A stretch of 64,000 bases of DNA from an uncultured Sinobacteraceae bacterium (GCA_937902995.1 CALEKY010000108.1:1-64000), one strand, 5' to 3'. Positions 38,807 to 49,620 are shown, counted from the stretch's first letter. Made by a program: numbers and translations. Notes: generated by a model not told the origin, from the sequence alone.

Positions 38807-40282
38807 TTACACGCCTCCGTAGCAGAGATACTTGATCTCGACGTACTCATCGATGCCGTACTTCGAGCCTTCGCGGCCGAGACCGCTCTCTTTCACGCCG
38901 CCGAACGGCGCGACTTCTGTCGAGATGATGCCTTCGTTGATGCCGACCATGCCGCTTTCGAGCGCTTCGGCGATTCGCCAGCAGCGCCGCACGTCGCGGC
39001 TGTAAAAATAGCTCGCCAGGCCGAACTCGGTGGAGTTCGCCAGTGCGATCGCCTCTTCGTCCGTGTCGAACTTCATGAGCGGCGCCACCGGGCCGAAGGT
39101 TTCCTCGCGCATCGGCAGCATGTCGGCGCTGACGTTCGTGAGCACCGTCGGCTGATAGAACGTGCCCGGTCCTTCGAGGCGCTTGCCGCCGAGCAGGACT
39201 TTCGCGCCCTTGCTCACCGAATCGGCGACATGGCGCTCGACCTTCTCGACGGCCCTGTTGTCGATTAGCGGCCCGATCTTCGTGTCCGGCTCGAGGCCGT
39301 TGCCGACCTTCATGGCCGCGACGGCTTCGGCCAAGCGCTCGGCAAACCGATCGTAGATGCCGCTTTGCACGTAAATGCGATTGGCGCAGACGCACGTCTG
39401 TCCGGCGTTGCGATACTTCGAAGCGATCGCGCCGGCGACCGCCAAATCGAGATCGGCGTCGTCGAACACGATGAACGGCGCATTGCCGCCGAGCTCGAGC
39501 GACAGCTTCTTCACGGTCGATGCGCATTGCTGCATGAGAAGCTTGCCGACCGCCGTCGAGCCGGTGAAGCTGAGCTTGCGCACGATGGGATTGCTGGTGA
39601 GCTCGCCGCCGATCGCTTTGGCGTCGCCGGTGACGACGGACAGCACGCCGGGCGGCAAGCCCGCTTGCTCGGCGAGCACGCACATCGCGAGCGCGGAGTA
39701 GGGTGTGAGCTCGGAAGGTTTCACGACCATCGTGCAGCCGGCCGCAAGCGCCGGACCGGCTTTGCGCGTGATCATGGCCGTCGGGAAATTCCACGGCGTG
39801 ATGGCAGCCGTCACCCCGATCGGCTGTTTCAGCACGACAATGCGCTTGTCGCGGCCGTGGCTGGGAATCACGTCGCCGTATACGCGCTTACCCTCTTCCG
39901 CAAACCACTCGATGAACGACGCGGCATACGCGATCTCGCCGCGGCTCTCGGCAAGCGGCTTGCCTTGCTCGATCGTCATGAGGACGGCGAGATCTTCCTG
40001 ATTCGCCATCATCAGCTCGAACCACTTGCGCAAGATTTGCGCACGCTCCTTCGCCGTCCGCGCACGCCATTCGGGTAGCGCACGCTCGGCCGCCTCGATG
40101 GCGAGCCGAGTCTCGTGAGCGCCCATGTCCGGCACCGTGCCGATGATCTCGCCGGTCGCCGGATTGACGACGCGCACGGTTTTACCGTCTTGGGCGTCCA
40201 GCCACTTGCCGCCGACATAGGCTTGTTGCCGAAAGAGGGACATGTCGCGAAGTGGTAGCGAAGACTTAGGAACAGCAGACAT
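38807..40282 (-). CDS. gabD: NAD(P)-dependent succinate-semialdehyde dehydrogenase
   Basis: Aldehyde dehydrogenase of 491 residues, best matching GabD: succinate semialdehyde to succinate. The catalytic Cys is in NAGQTCVCANRIYVQ, the general-base Glu in LELGGNAP, and NAD binding in TPWNFPTAMI and FTGSTAVGKLL. Cotranscribed with the L-2-hydroxyglutarate dehydrogenase-like gene. A glutarate-semialdehyde substrate cannot be excluded. Confidence 0.9.
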   Translation of the reverse strand: MSAVPKSSLPLRDMSLFRQQAYVGGKWLDAQDGKTVRVVNPATGEIIGTVPDMGAHETRLAIEAAERALPEWRARTAKERAQILRKWFELMMANQEDLAVLMTIEQGKPLAESRGEIAYAASFIEWFAEEGKRVYGDVIPSHGRDKRIVVLKQPIGVTAAITPWNFPTAMITRKAGPALAAGCTMVVKPSELTPYSALAMCVLAEQAGLPPGVLSVVTGDAKAIGGELTSNPIVRKLSFTGSTAVGKLLMQQCASTVKKLSLELGGNAPFIVFDDADLDLAVAGAIASKYRNAGQTCVCANRIYVQSGIYDRFAERLAEAVAAMKVGNGLEPDTKIGPLIDNRAVEKVERHVADSVSKGAKVLLGGKRLEGPGTFYQPTVLTNVSADMLPMREETFGPVAPLMKFDTDEEAIALANSTEFGLASYFYSRDVRRCWRIAEALESGMVGINEGIISTEVAPFGGVKESGLGREGSKYGIDEYVEIKYLCYGGV

Positions 40283-40396
40283 GAGGAAACTCCGGTTTTG
40301 CGGCTCGAGGCTCTAGCGCCTTCCGCACATCAAGAGATCGCGGCAACAGCGCAGCGAACAGTGTATCGCGAGTTTTCGGCGTGCGGCCGGACTGCC

Positions 40397-40936
40397 TCAA
40401 TCGTCGACCAACGACTGACCCGGAAACAGGGTTTCATTGAAGCCGAAGTTGCGCAGATCCCGGATTCGCATCGGATAGAGGATGCCGTTCAAATGATCGA
40501 CTTCGTGCTGCACGACGCGCGCGTGGAAATCGCGGACGGTGCGGTCGATCGGCTGACCGTTGGCGTCGTAGCCGCGGTAGCGCACTTGCTTGTAACGCGG
40601 GACCAGTCCGCGCATGCCAGGCACCGACAGGCACCCTTCCCAGCCTTCTTCCATCGCGTCCCCGATCGGCTCTACGACGGGATTGATCAATACGGTGTAC
40701 GGCACTTCCTCTGCCTGCGGATAACGAGGATTTCTGCTCACGCCGAAAATCACGACCTGCAGCGACACGCCGATTTGCGGAGCGGCAAGGCCGGCGCCGT
40801 TCAACGCGTGCATCGTGTCGTGCATGTCCGCGAGCAGCTCGCGCAGCTCCGGCGTATCGAACTTTTCGACCGGTTTGGCGACCTGCAACAGGAGCGGATC
40901 GCCCATTTTCAAGACGGGACGGATGGCCATGATCAA
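40397..40936 (-). CDS. def: Peptide deformylase
   Basis: Removes the formyl group from nascent Met; iron/zinc hydrolase, 179 residues. The three motifs are present: GAGLAAPQIG, EGCLSV and HEVDHLNG, the last supplying two metal-ligand His and the catalytic Glu-equivalent position (E in HEVDH). No fmt is adjacent, so this may be a second, stand-alone copy. Confidence 0.94.
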   Translation of the reverse strand: MIMAIRPVLKMGDPLLLQVAKPVEKFDTPELRELLADMHDTMHALNGAGLAAPQIGVSLQVVIFGVSRNPRYPQAEEVPYTVLINPVVEPIGDAMEEGWEGCLSVPGMRGLVPRYKQVRYRGYDANGQPIDRTVRDFHARVVQHEVDHLNGILYPMRIRDLRNFGFNETLFPGQSLVDD

Positions 40937-41041
40937 TAGTCAGTACGCAAATCGAGCGAACGCATAGTTTGCGCCATTTACGTGCTTCGCGGCGATTCTC
41001 CTGGGTCGCGATTAACGCTACGCTCCCGGCAGAGGTACGCG

Positions 41042-41641
41042 ATGTCCGGACACGTTCATATCCTGATTCTCGCAGCCGGGGCGTCGACGCGCCTCGGTCA
41101 GCCGAAACAGCTCGTGAAAATTGCCGGCCGTCCCGCGCTGCACGTGGTCGTCGAGCACGCCACGGCCATCGCCGGGAATGCGGTGACGGTCGTCGTCGGC
41201 GCGCATGCCAATCAACTCACGTATCTATTCGGCCGTTCGTCGGCTTCCTGGATCGTGAACAAGTACTGGGAGGAGGGGCTTGCCGCGTCGCTCAAGTGCG
41301 GGCTGAGCGCGGTCCCGCCTGCTGCCGATGCGGTCATGATTGTCTTGGGCGATCAAGTCCGCATCACGCGCGACGACTTGAGTCGCCTGCTTGCAGCCTG
41401 GCAGGGACAAGAGCACATGATTGCAGCGGCGGCTTATTCTCAGACGGTCGGCGTGCCCGCGATTTTCCCCCGCGCCTACTTTTCCGAGCTTGCGGAGCTG
41501 CGCGGCGACGAGGGCGCCCGCAAAGTCTTGCGGCGCAACGCCGACCGCATCGTTCGCGTACCGATGCCGAATGCGGCGTTCGATCTGGACACGCCCGAAG
41601 ATCTACAAGCCTTGACAAGAACACCCTCCAACGAGGCTTAG
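41042..41641 (+). CDS. MocA-like nucleotidyltransferase
   Basis: 199 residues, NTP-transferase fold related to molybdenum cofactor cytidylyltransferase (MocA) and MobA. LAAGASTRLGQPKQL (about 10-24) is the nucleotide-binding signature, and LGDQVRI holds the metal-binding Asp. It probably transfers CMP or GMP to molybdopterin for xanthine-dehydrogenase-type enzymes, though no such enzyme is nearby. ATG 41042 has AGAGG 6 bp upstream. Confidence 0.82.
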   Translation: MSGHVHILILAAGASTRLGQPKQLVKIAGRPALHVVVEHATAIAGNAVTVVVGAHANQLTYLFGRSSASWIVNKYWEEGLAASLKCGLSAVPPAADAVMIVLGDQVRITRDDLSRLLAAWQGQEHMIAAAAYSQTVGVPAIFPRAYFSELAELRGDEGARKVLRRNADRIVRVPMPNAAFDLDTPEDLQALTRTPSNEA

Positions 41642-41642
41642 C

Positions 41643-41717
41643 ATGAGAGTCGTCGTCATCCTGATCCTGATTGCGATCCTCGTTGCGGTGATTTGGATGA
41701 GGGCGAAACGCAAGTAG
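41643..41717 (+). CDS. 24-residue single-helix membrane microprotein
   Basis: Starts 1 bp after the MocA-like stop, with GAGG at 41633-41636, 6 bp upstream. The product MRVVVILILIAILVAVIW-MRAKRK is one transmembrane helix with a positively charged tail, a form shared by many bacterial microproteins. It lies between two cotranscribed genes. Function unknown. Confidence 0.45.
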   Translation: MRVVVILILIAILVAVIWMRAKRK

Positions 41718-41745
41718 CGACGTCTGCCGTCGCTGGAGGGAACCG

Positions 41746-43368
41746 ATGAGAACGAGCCGACTTGCATCGTTGGCGGCGCTCGCCATTGCCGCCGTTGCCG
41801 CAAACGCCGCGCCGTCGAGCGACCGATATGTCATCGAGCGTATCGTCGAGCCCTCTCACTTCTATGGCATCCACGGCCTTGCATTCGATGCCGAAGATCG
41901 GTTGTTCGCAGGCAGCGTCGTCGGCCAGTCGATCTATGAAGTCGATGTCGATACCGGTGCAGTCAAGGTCGTCGTGCCGCCGCCGGACGGCCTCGCCGAC
42001 GATCTCGTGTTCCTTGCGGACGGCACGATGGTGTGGACCTCGATCTCGCACGACATGGTTCGCGCGCGCAAAGGCAGTGAGTCCATCCGTGTGATTGCGC
42101 GCGATCTCGCCAGCGTCAACTCGATCAATGTGCGCAAGTCCGACGGCCGATTGTTCGTCGGTCAAGTTTTCGGCGGCGACGGCGTTTGGGAGCTCGATCC
42201 TGCTGGCGCGAAACCGCCGCGCAACATCTTGCAGAACCCGGGCGGCTTCAACGGTTTCGACATCGGCCCCGACGGCATGTTGTACGGGCCGCTGTGGTTC
42301 AAACGGCAAGTTGTGCGTATTCATCCGGATACCGGCGAGATGAAAGTCGTCGCCGACGGATTTCACACGCCTGCCGCGGCGGATTTCGATTCGAGGGGCC
42401 GCTTGTACGTGCTCGATACCGCGCTCGGCGAAGTCGTTCGCGTCGATATCGCAACGGGGACGAAGCATGTCGTTGCCCAGATGGCGACATCGCTCGACAA
42501 CTTGGCGATCGACTCGCGCGATCGGATCTTCGTCTCGAATATGGCGGACAACGCCATTCACGAAGTGAATCCTGAAACCGGTGCCGTGCGTGAGGTCATC
42601 AAGGGCCGGTTGTCGGCGCCGCGTTCGATTGCAGGCGTAGCGATGCAGAGCGGCGACGAGATATACGTCGCGGATGTATTTGCATTTCGTAAGGTCGATG
42701 GCCGTACCGGTGCAGTGACGGATATCGCGCGGTCGCATGCGGCCGATACGCCCATTGGCTATGCGAGCTCGGTGACGGCGAACGACCGGCACGTGCTGCT
42801 CACGAACAGCAACGGCAACGTGCAGCTCTACGATCGACGCACTCACGAGCTGCTGCGGCAGTGGTCGGTGCGCGGTGCGCAGTCGGCGCTCGAGCTCGAA
42901 GACGGAAGCATTCTGGTCGCGGCTGCACGCGGTACGTTGTTGCGACTCGGGGGCGCGGACGGCGAAGAGCGTCAGACGATTCTCGAAGGTTTACGCGGTG
43001 CCGTGGCGCTCGCGATGTCTTCCGCAGGCGATGTGTACGTCAGCCAGGAAGAGGCGGGCGAAATCGCGCAGCTCGATTTGTCGAAGAGTACGTTGCGCGT
43101 GATCGCGCGCGGGTTGCGCGGGCCGCAAGGTCTCGCGATCGACAACGACGGCGGGTTGTTCGTCGTCGAGCGCGATGCGCAGCAACTGACGCGCATCGAT
43201 GCAAAGTCTGGCGCCATGGAGCCGGTTGCCACTCAACTTCCCGTCGGCCGACAGGGCCTGAATGCTTCAGCCGGCGTTGCTGCCGGCGCGCGCGGTGCGC
43301 TCTACGTGCTCTCTGACATCGAGAACGCCATCTATCGGCTGGCGCCGGGGCTGAAGACTGAAGACTGA
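41746..43368 (+). CDS. Secreted beta-propeller (SMP-30/NHL-like) protein
   Basis: 540 residues with a signal peptide (LASLAALAIAAVAANAA). The remainder is repeats of about 40-45 residues with the pattern G-hA-D-x-x-G-x-(L/I)-(Y/F)-V (for example FDSRGRLYVLD, IDSRDRIFVSN, IDNDGGLFVVE), forming one or two propellers of SMP-30/gluconolactonase or NHL type. Possibly a periplasmic lactonase or binding protein. GGAGGG lies 5 bp before the ATG. Its last codons and stop lie inside a heptamer array (43351-43371). Confidence 0.75.
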   Translation: MRTSRLASLAALAIAAVAANAAPSSDRYVIERIVEPSHFYGIHGLAFDAEDRLFAGSVVGQSIYEVDVDTGAVKVVVPPPDGLADDLVFLADGTMVWTSISHDMVRARKGSESIRVIARDLASVNSINVRKSDGRLFVGQVFGGDGVWELDPAGAKPPRNILQNPGGFNGFDIGPDGMLYGPLWFKRQVVRIHPDTGEMKVVADGFHTPAAADFDSRGRLYVLDTALGEVVRVDIATGTKHVVAQMATSLDNLAIDSRDRIFVSNMADNAIHEVNPETGAVREVIKGRLSAPRSIAGVAMQSGDEIYVADVFAFRKVDGRTGAVTDIARSHAADTPIGYASSVTANDRHVLLTNSNGNVQLYDRRTHELLRQWSVRGAQSALELEDGSILVAAARGTLLRLGGADGEERQTILEGLRGAVALAMSSAGDVYVSQEEAGEIAQLDLSKSTLRVIARGLRGPQGLAIDNDGGLFVVERDAQQLTRIDAKSGAMEPVATQLPVGRQGLNASAGVAAGARGALYVLSDIENAIYRLAPGLKTED

Positions 43369-43371
43369 AGG
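43351..43371 (+). repeat. 7-bp array forming the 3' end of the propeller gene
   Basis: Three heptamers (ctgaaga, ctgaaga, ctgaagg) encode the last residues of the propeller protein (LKTED) and supply its TGA stop (43366-43368). They are followed by the GC-rich stretch ggggcgcgcaccgcgcgcgg, as beside other arrays. Confidence 0.7.
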
Positions 43372-43466
43372 CGGGGCGCGCACCGCGCGCGGCAGTGCCT
43401 CACTTGCAAGCACTTCTTGCGCCAGGGTGAGGGAGAGACAACTCAAAAGGCACGGGCGGGCGTGCT

Positions 43467-43658
43467 TCACGTGCTTCGCCGCCAACTCTCCGTCTGATTC
43501 TCGCGCTTCACTCTTGTCGGGTTTGCCGCTTCGCCTTTGCGATAGCCGCGATCGAAGATCCGGTGTCGGAACACGAAAATCGTCAAGGCGATTGCCAGCG
43601 CGATGAGTATCAGCACCGGCACCAAATACTCACCGAAGAACTCGAGCATTGTGTCCAT
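43467..43658 (-). CDS. Small membrane protein
   Basis: 63 residues, not recognised. One transmembrane helix (about 12-31, LVPVLILIALAIALTIFVF) is followed by a basic, hydrophilic C-terminal tail. GAGGA precedes the ATG on the minus strand. It lies downstream of the DUF488 and response-regulator genes on the same strand. Confidence 0.55.
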   Translation of the reverse strand: MDTMLEFFGEYLVPVLILIALAIALTIFVFRHRIFDRGYRKGEAANPTRVKRENQTESWRRST

Positions 43659-43741
43659 GGCATCCTCGCAAGTTTCTGCAAGGATGAACGGCTGACCGAC
43701 CGCTGGAGTTCTCCTGCGAGGAACGTCACGGCCGCGGTCTA

Positions 43742-43776
43742 CCTACAGCCTACAGTCCGCAGCCTACAGCCTTATT
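43742..43776 (-). repeat. 7-bp array overlapping the 3' end of the DUF488 gene
   Basis: Five heptamers (cctacag x3, tccgcag, ccttatt) run into the stop codon of the DUF488 gene (43772-43774). Confidence 0.7.
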
Positions 43777-44155
43777 TCACGTCCGCTCCACGCTCTTGCA
43801 ATAGCTCCCTCAGTATCGAGCGATGGCAGCGGCTCTCGTCTTCGCAATAGCAGCCGACGGAGAAGTTCGTCTGATGCGAAAGTGCGGCGAGGGTATCGAG
43901 CAGGAAGCGGGCCGCAGGTTCTTTCATTTCGGCGCGGTATTTTTTCGCGAACTGACGCCACGTGCGCTCGTCCTTCGCGCCGAGCGCCAGTTTCACGAGC
44001 GGTTCGCTCGGAGAAAGCGTGGGTAACCACACGTCGTAGAAATTGCGCTTCGCATATTCGTTTTTCGGGACGCCTCGCGGCGGTCGCCGCACGGTTCCGA
44101 TTCGAATGCCTTCGTTGGGCAAGTGCGGGCTGCCGAGTCGGACGATACGAATCAT
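43772..44155 (-). CDS. DUF488 domain-containing protein
   Basis: 127 residues of the DUF488 family, small cytoplasmic proteins of unknown function. The conserved Cys-rich end YCEDESRCHRSILRELL is present and may bind metal or RNA. ATG 44155 is inferred; the frame is open to TTG 44164, which overlaps the response-regulator stop. The two genes overlap or abut and are probably coupled. Confidence 0.82.
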   Translation of the reverse strand: MIRIVRLGSPHLPNEGIRIGTVRRPPRGVPKNEYAKRNFYDVWLPTLSPSEPLVKLALGAKDERTWRQFAKKYRAEMKEPAARFLLDTLAALSHQTNFSVGCYCEDESRCHRSILRELLQERGADVK

Positions 44156-44160
44156 TTCAT

Positions 44161-44550
44161 TCAAGCGGCGGTGACGCCCACATCCTGCAACGCGTTGAGC
44201 AACATCGGGCCCGTGTAGGGTTTGACGACGATGCCGAGCCGATGATCGAGCGCAAAACGTTCCTTGAGCTCGCGCTCGCTGCGGCCGCTGGCGATGACGA
44301 TCGGCAGGTCGGTGCGGATCTTGCGCAGCTCGATTGCGAGCTCGTCGCCGGGGCGATCCGGCAATCCCAAGTCGACGATGGCCGCCGTGACCGTGGCGAG
44401 CTCGCGCAGTTTCGCAAGCGCCTCAGCCGCCGTGGCGCATTCTTCAACCTGGAAGCCCTCGTCCTCGAGCGCATCGACCGCGAACATGCGCACTAGCACC
44501 TCGTCTTCGACGATCAGGATGCAGGGTTTGGGTGCAGGGCTGTCGTTCAC
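44161..44550 (-). CDS. Single-domain response regulator
   Basis: About 129 residues consisting of one receiver domain (CILIVEDEVLVRMFAVDALE). The acidic pair ED, the phospho-acceptor Asp in AIVDLGLPD, the Ser in VIASGRS and the Lys in VVKPY are intact, so it can be phosphorylated. No output domain. GTG 44550 is the start giving a normal receiver N-terminus; the frame is open to ATG 44643. No kinase is adjacent; the hybrid kinase at 52459 is a distant candidate partner. Confidence 0.85.
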   Translation of the reverse strand: MNDSPAPKPCILIVEDEVLVRMFAVDALEDEGFQVEECATAAEALAKLRELATVTAAIVDLGLPDRPGDELAIELRKIRTDLPIVIASGRSERELKERFALDHRLGIVVKPYTGPMLLNALQDVGVTAA

Positions 44551-44779
44551 GGCTGACCCCGCAAGTCGTTGCTCATTCGATTCTCCGTTGTACGGCCACA
44601 GCGTCCCTTTCAGCACTACCGCCATGGCCATGTACCCGATCATGGGACAGTTCGTCCGCGGTCGCTAGCGTGGTTTTCGTCAACGGGAGGTAATGGGTGA
44701 GTGGGGGAGGGAAGGGCAAGCCCAGGGTTGAACCGTTCCGTTCGGGCGGCGCAGTATGGTCCCGATCAGGAGGTCGCTC

Positions 44780-46444
<1,665 letters not shown>

Positions 46445-46462
46445 GCCGGGCGGGAGTGCGCG

Positions 46463-47539
46463 TTACTTGCGCTTTGCGATGTCGGTAGCAGCGAGTCCGC
46501 CGCGCAAGACGCTCGCCTGATAGCCGCGCTCGGAGAGTATGTATGCTGCCGCCGAGCTGCGTCGGCCCGTATCGCAACACACGACGTAATGCGTGTTGCG
46601 GTCGAGCGATTTCATTTTCAGGCGTATCGAATACAAAGGGATGTTGATCGCGTTCGGAGCACGATAGTGCTCGAATTCGGACGGCAGGCGTACATCGAGC
46701 CATTGGCCGCCCGAGGACACGATGTCCTTGGCCTGTTCGTAATCGACCCACTGCAGGAACGGCTCGTTCAACAGCTTGCGAAAGTCCTCCTTGCCGAGCC
46801 GCATCAAGTAGCCGTCGCTCGTCATCGTGACCGTCGCATTGCGCTTCGCTTCGGAGATCAGCGCTTCCTCGCCGAACGTGTCGCCCATCTTGAGCTCGGC
46901 GAGCTTGATGCCTTCCTTGTTGAGCGGCGTTTCGCGCGTCACGACGCACGTGCCTTTGACGACGACGTAGAAGTAGTCGCCTTCGTCGCCCTGCTTGATC
47001 ACGACTTCGCCGGCACGGTAGTCCATGCGTTGCATGCGCATGAAGATCGCTTGGATGTTCGCCGGCGGAACCTTGTGGAAGGCCTTGGTCTGCAGCAGCG
47101 TGGTCATCCAATCGTCGCCCGGCTGCGGCTCGACATCGTCCTGTGCGCCTTTGAGCTCGGCAACCTTGTACGAGCCCGTTTGATCCCACGTGACGACGAT
47201 GTCGAGGAACTCGCTGTCGATCAGCAAGTACTCGATGTTCGAGGTTGCGACCGCCGAGTGCCGGCGCGGTATGAAATGGCCGAGCGGATTTTTCGCTTGG
47301 GGCGTACCACCCGCAATCGTCGCGACGACTTCGCCTTCCTGGAGCAGATCGACCGTGCCGCTCAGCAGAAAAAACGTCTGCTTGTCTTCGTCTTCCTCGC
47401 GGAACAGCACGCGGCCCGCAGGCGCCTGGCGACGCGAAGTCTTGCGCGCGAGCGCAATGAGATTCTCCGCCTTCATTCCATCGCACGGCGAGAATCTTTT
47501 CAGCAAAGCGATGTCGGATGGACTACCGGTCAGCTCCAT
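46463..47539 (-). CDS. Fusion of two cyclic-nucleotide-binding domains and a rhodanese domain
   Basis: 358 residues. Two cNMP-binding domains (about 15-120 and 140-250), the second with GDEGDYFYVVVKG and GDTFGEEALISEAKRNATV, are followed by a rhodanese domain (about 258-355) with the active-site Cys loop VVCCDTGRRSSAA. No DNA-binding domain or transmembrane helix is seen. Probably a cAMP- or cGMP-controlled sulfurtransferase or persulfide/redox sensor in the cytoplasm. Convergent with the AidB-like gene. Confidence 0.87.
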   Translation of the reverse strand: MELTGSPSDIALLKRFSPCDGMKAENLIALARKTSRRQAPAGRVLFREEDEDKQTFFLLSGTVDLLQEGEVVATIAGGTPQAKNPLGHFIPRRHSAVATSNIEYLLIDSEFLDIVVTWDQTGSYKVAELKGAQDDVEPQPGDDWMTTLLQTKAFHKVPPANIQAIFMRMQRMDYRAGEVVIKQGDEGDYFYVVVKGTCVVTRETPLNKEGIKLAELKMGDTFGEEALISEAKRNATVTMTSDGYLMRLGKEDFRKLLNEPFLQWVDYEQAKDIVSSGGQWLDVRLPSEFEHYRAPNAINIPLYSIRLKMKSLDRNTHYVVCCDTGRRSSAAAYILSERGYQASVLRGGLAATDIAKRK

Positions 47540-48009
47540 GGATACGAGCGTCGGGCTTTATTGTGCAGCGGTCGATGCTAGCACACGGGTTTTTTCGGAC
47601 TGTGCGCTAGGCCGCGGAAGTGCATTGACCTGGCAAATCGGCCGTCGGTGGGCAGCGCGACGGGGATCACATTTTTCTGAAGGCTTGGGGGCTCGGGGCG
47701 TGGGGAAAGGGCGAGACACATAGCACGCGAGTTCGTCTCTCTCTGGAAGGTCCGCGCTCATCTGCGGCATGGGCATCCATGATCGATTTTCGTCGACGAG
47801 TCGAACTGTGCCAGTAACGGCACCGGCAGGATCAAATGGCGAGCGATGCCCGTTCGGCTAAAGGTCGAATCGCACTCCGATCTCTTGCCCAAGCCCCGAG
47901 CCCCAAGCCTCAAGCCCAAACGCTCGTTCACGCGGGCTCGCTACATGTACGCGACATCGCGAAAATCTGCTGTAATCCGCGCCCTCTTTACCCGATTCAC
48001 CCTGTGTCG
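47540..48009. other. proS upstream region
   Basis: 470 bp with no gene seen. It contains an inverted heptamer pair (47681-47916). The 93 bp between the second arm and proS contains its promoter. Upstream of 47680 nothing stands out. Confidence 0.5.
47681..47916. repeat. Inverted pair of 7-bp arrays upstream of proS
   Basis: Left arm 47681-47714 (aggcttg, ggggctc, ggggcgt) and right arm 47889-47916 (ccaagcc, ccgagcc, ccaagcc, tcaagcc) are complementary over about 20 bp with a single-base slip (aggcttgggg, then ctcggggc). The centre is about 174 bp. Confidence 0.75.
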
Positions 48010-49536
48010 ATGAACAAGCCGCGCACTGCTATTACGCCGACCCGAGCCGAGAACTACGCCGAGTGGTATCAGCAGGTCATCCGGGCCGCCGATCTCGCCG
48101 AAAACTCCCCGGTTCGGGGCTGCATGGTCATCAAGCCCTGGGGTTATGCGCTGTGGGAGAACATGCAGCGCGCGCTCGACGACATGTTCAAGGCGACCGG
48201 CCATCAAAACGCCTACTTCCCGGTCTTCATTCCGCTGTCGTTTCTCCAAAAGGAAGCGGCGCACGTCGAGGGGTTTGCCAAAGAATGTGCCGTCGTGACG
48301 CATCACCGGCTCGAGATGGGACCGGACGGCAAGCTCGTCCCGGCCGGCGAGCTGGAAGAGCCGCTCATCGTGCGGCCGACGTCCGAAACCATCATCGGCG
48401 ATGCGTTCGCTCGGTGGGTTCAGAGCTATCGGGACCTACCGCTCCTCATCAATCAATGGGCAAACGTGGTGCGTTGGGAGATGCGCACGCGCATGTTCCT
48501 GCGCACGGCCGAGTTCCTCTGGCAGGAAGGTCATACCGCGCACGCCACCGCGGAAGAAGCGCTGGAGGAAACGATGCGCATGCTCGGCGTTTATGCGACG
48601 TTCGTCGAGCAGTGGCTTGCGGTTCCCGTCATCCAAGGCGAGAAGACGGCGGGCGAGCGGTTCCCCGGCGCCGTGCAGACGTTCTGTATCGAAGCGATGA
48701 TGCAGGACCGCAAGGCGCTGCAAGCCGGCACGAGCCATTTCCTCGGCCAGAACTTCGCCAAGGCGAGCGAGATCAAATTCCTCGATCAGCATGGCCAACA
48801 ACAATATGCGTGGACGACGAGCTGGGGTACGTCGACGCGCATGATCGGCAGCTTGATCATGACGCACTCGGACGACGACGGGCTCGTGCTGCCGCCGCGA
48901 GTTGCGCCGGCTCACGTGGCGATCATTCCCATCATTCGCAGCGACGAGGACAAGCCGCGAGTGCTCGAGTATTGCCATCGGGTGGCAGGGGAGCTGCGTG
49001 CGCAGCGTTACGCCGATCGTGCGATCAACGTGATCGTGGACGAGCGCGACGAGCGCGGCGGCGAAAAGGTGTGGCACTGGATCAAGAAAGGCGTGCCCAT
49101 CCGTATCGAGATCGGACCGCGCGACATCGAGCAGGACGCCTTGTTCGTCGGCCGGCGCGATCGTGCACCGAAGGACAAGCAGACCATCCCGCGTGCGCAA
49201 TTCGTGTCGGAAATCGCAGCGACGCTGCAATCGATTCAAGACACGCTGTTCGAGCGCGCACGCAAGTTCCGCGACGAGCACACGCACCGCATCGACGACA
49301 AGGACGAGTTCTACGCGTTCTTCACTGCGCCGAGGGTTGCCGAGAATGCGCCGACGCCGATTCACGGCGGATTCGCGCTCACGCATTTCTGCGGCGATGT
49401 GGAGCTCGAAAAGCGCATCAAAGAGGATTTGTCGGTGACCGTGCGCTGTATTCCGCTCGAGAAGAGCGAGCCGGGCACGTGCCCGTTCACGGGCAAGCCG
49501 AGCCCGCAGCGCGTCGTGTGGGCGAAAGCGTACTGA
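48010..49536 (+). CDS. proS: Proline--tRNA ligase, archaeal/eukaryotic type
   Basis: Charges tRNA-Pro; class II aminoacyl-tRNA synthetase, 508 residues. It is the short form without the bacterial INS editing insertion, with an anticodon-binding domain (about 285-390) and a C-terminal zinc-type domain (about 400-508, with CGDVELEKRIKED and GTCPFTGKPS) as in archaeal/eukaryotic ProRS. Class II motifs: WGYALWENMQRALD, RPTSETIIGDAF, WANVVRWEMRTRMFLRTAEFLWQEGH (split here: RTAEFLWQEGH). ATG 48010 gives the usual N-terminus. Most gammaproteobacteria use the long bacterial ProRS. Confidence 0.93.
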   Translation: MNKPRTAITPTRAENYAEWYQQVIRAADLAENSPVRGCMVIKPWGYALWENMQRALDDMFKATGHQNAYFPVFIPLSFLQKEAAHVEGFAKECAVVTHHRLEMGPDGKLVPAGELEEPLIVRPTSETIIGDAFARWVQSYRDLPLLINQWANVVRWEMRTRMFLRTAEFLWQEGHTAHATAEEALEETMRMLGVYATFVEQWLAVPVIQGEKTAGERFPGAVQTFCIEAMMQDRKALQAGTSHFLGQNFAKASEIKFLDQHGQQQYAWTTSWGTSTRMIGSLIMTHSDDDGLVLPPRVAPAHVAIIPIIRSDEDKPRVLEYCHRVAGELRAQRYADRAINVIVDERDERGGEKVWHWIKKGVPIRIEIGPRDIEQDALFVGRRDRAPKDKQTIPRAQFVSEIAATLQSIQDTLFERARKFRDEHTHRIDDKDEFYAFFTAPRVAENAPTPIHGGFALTHFCGDVELEKRIKEDLSVTVRCIPLEKSEPGTCPFTGKPSPQRVVWAKAY

Positions 49537-49620
49537 AAGGCATCGCACGGGACGCGACTCAACACTGCATTCGCCGAGCGCATGCGGCCGTGCACTGCGC
49601 ATCGGCGGCCTGAGCCGACG

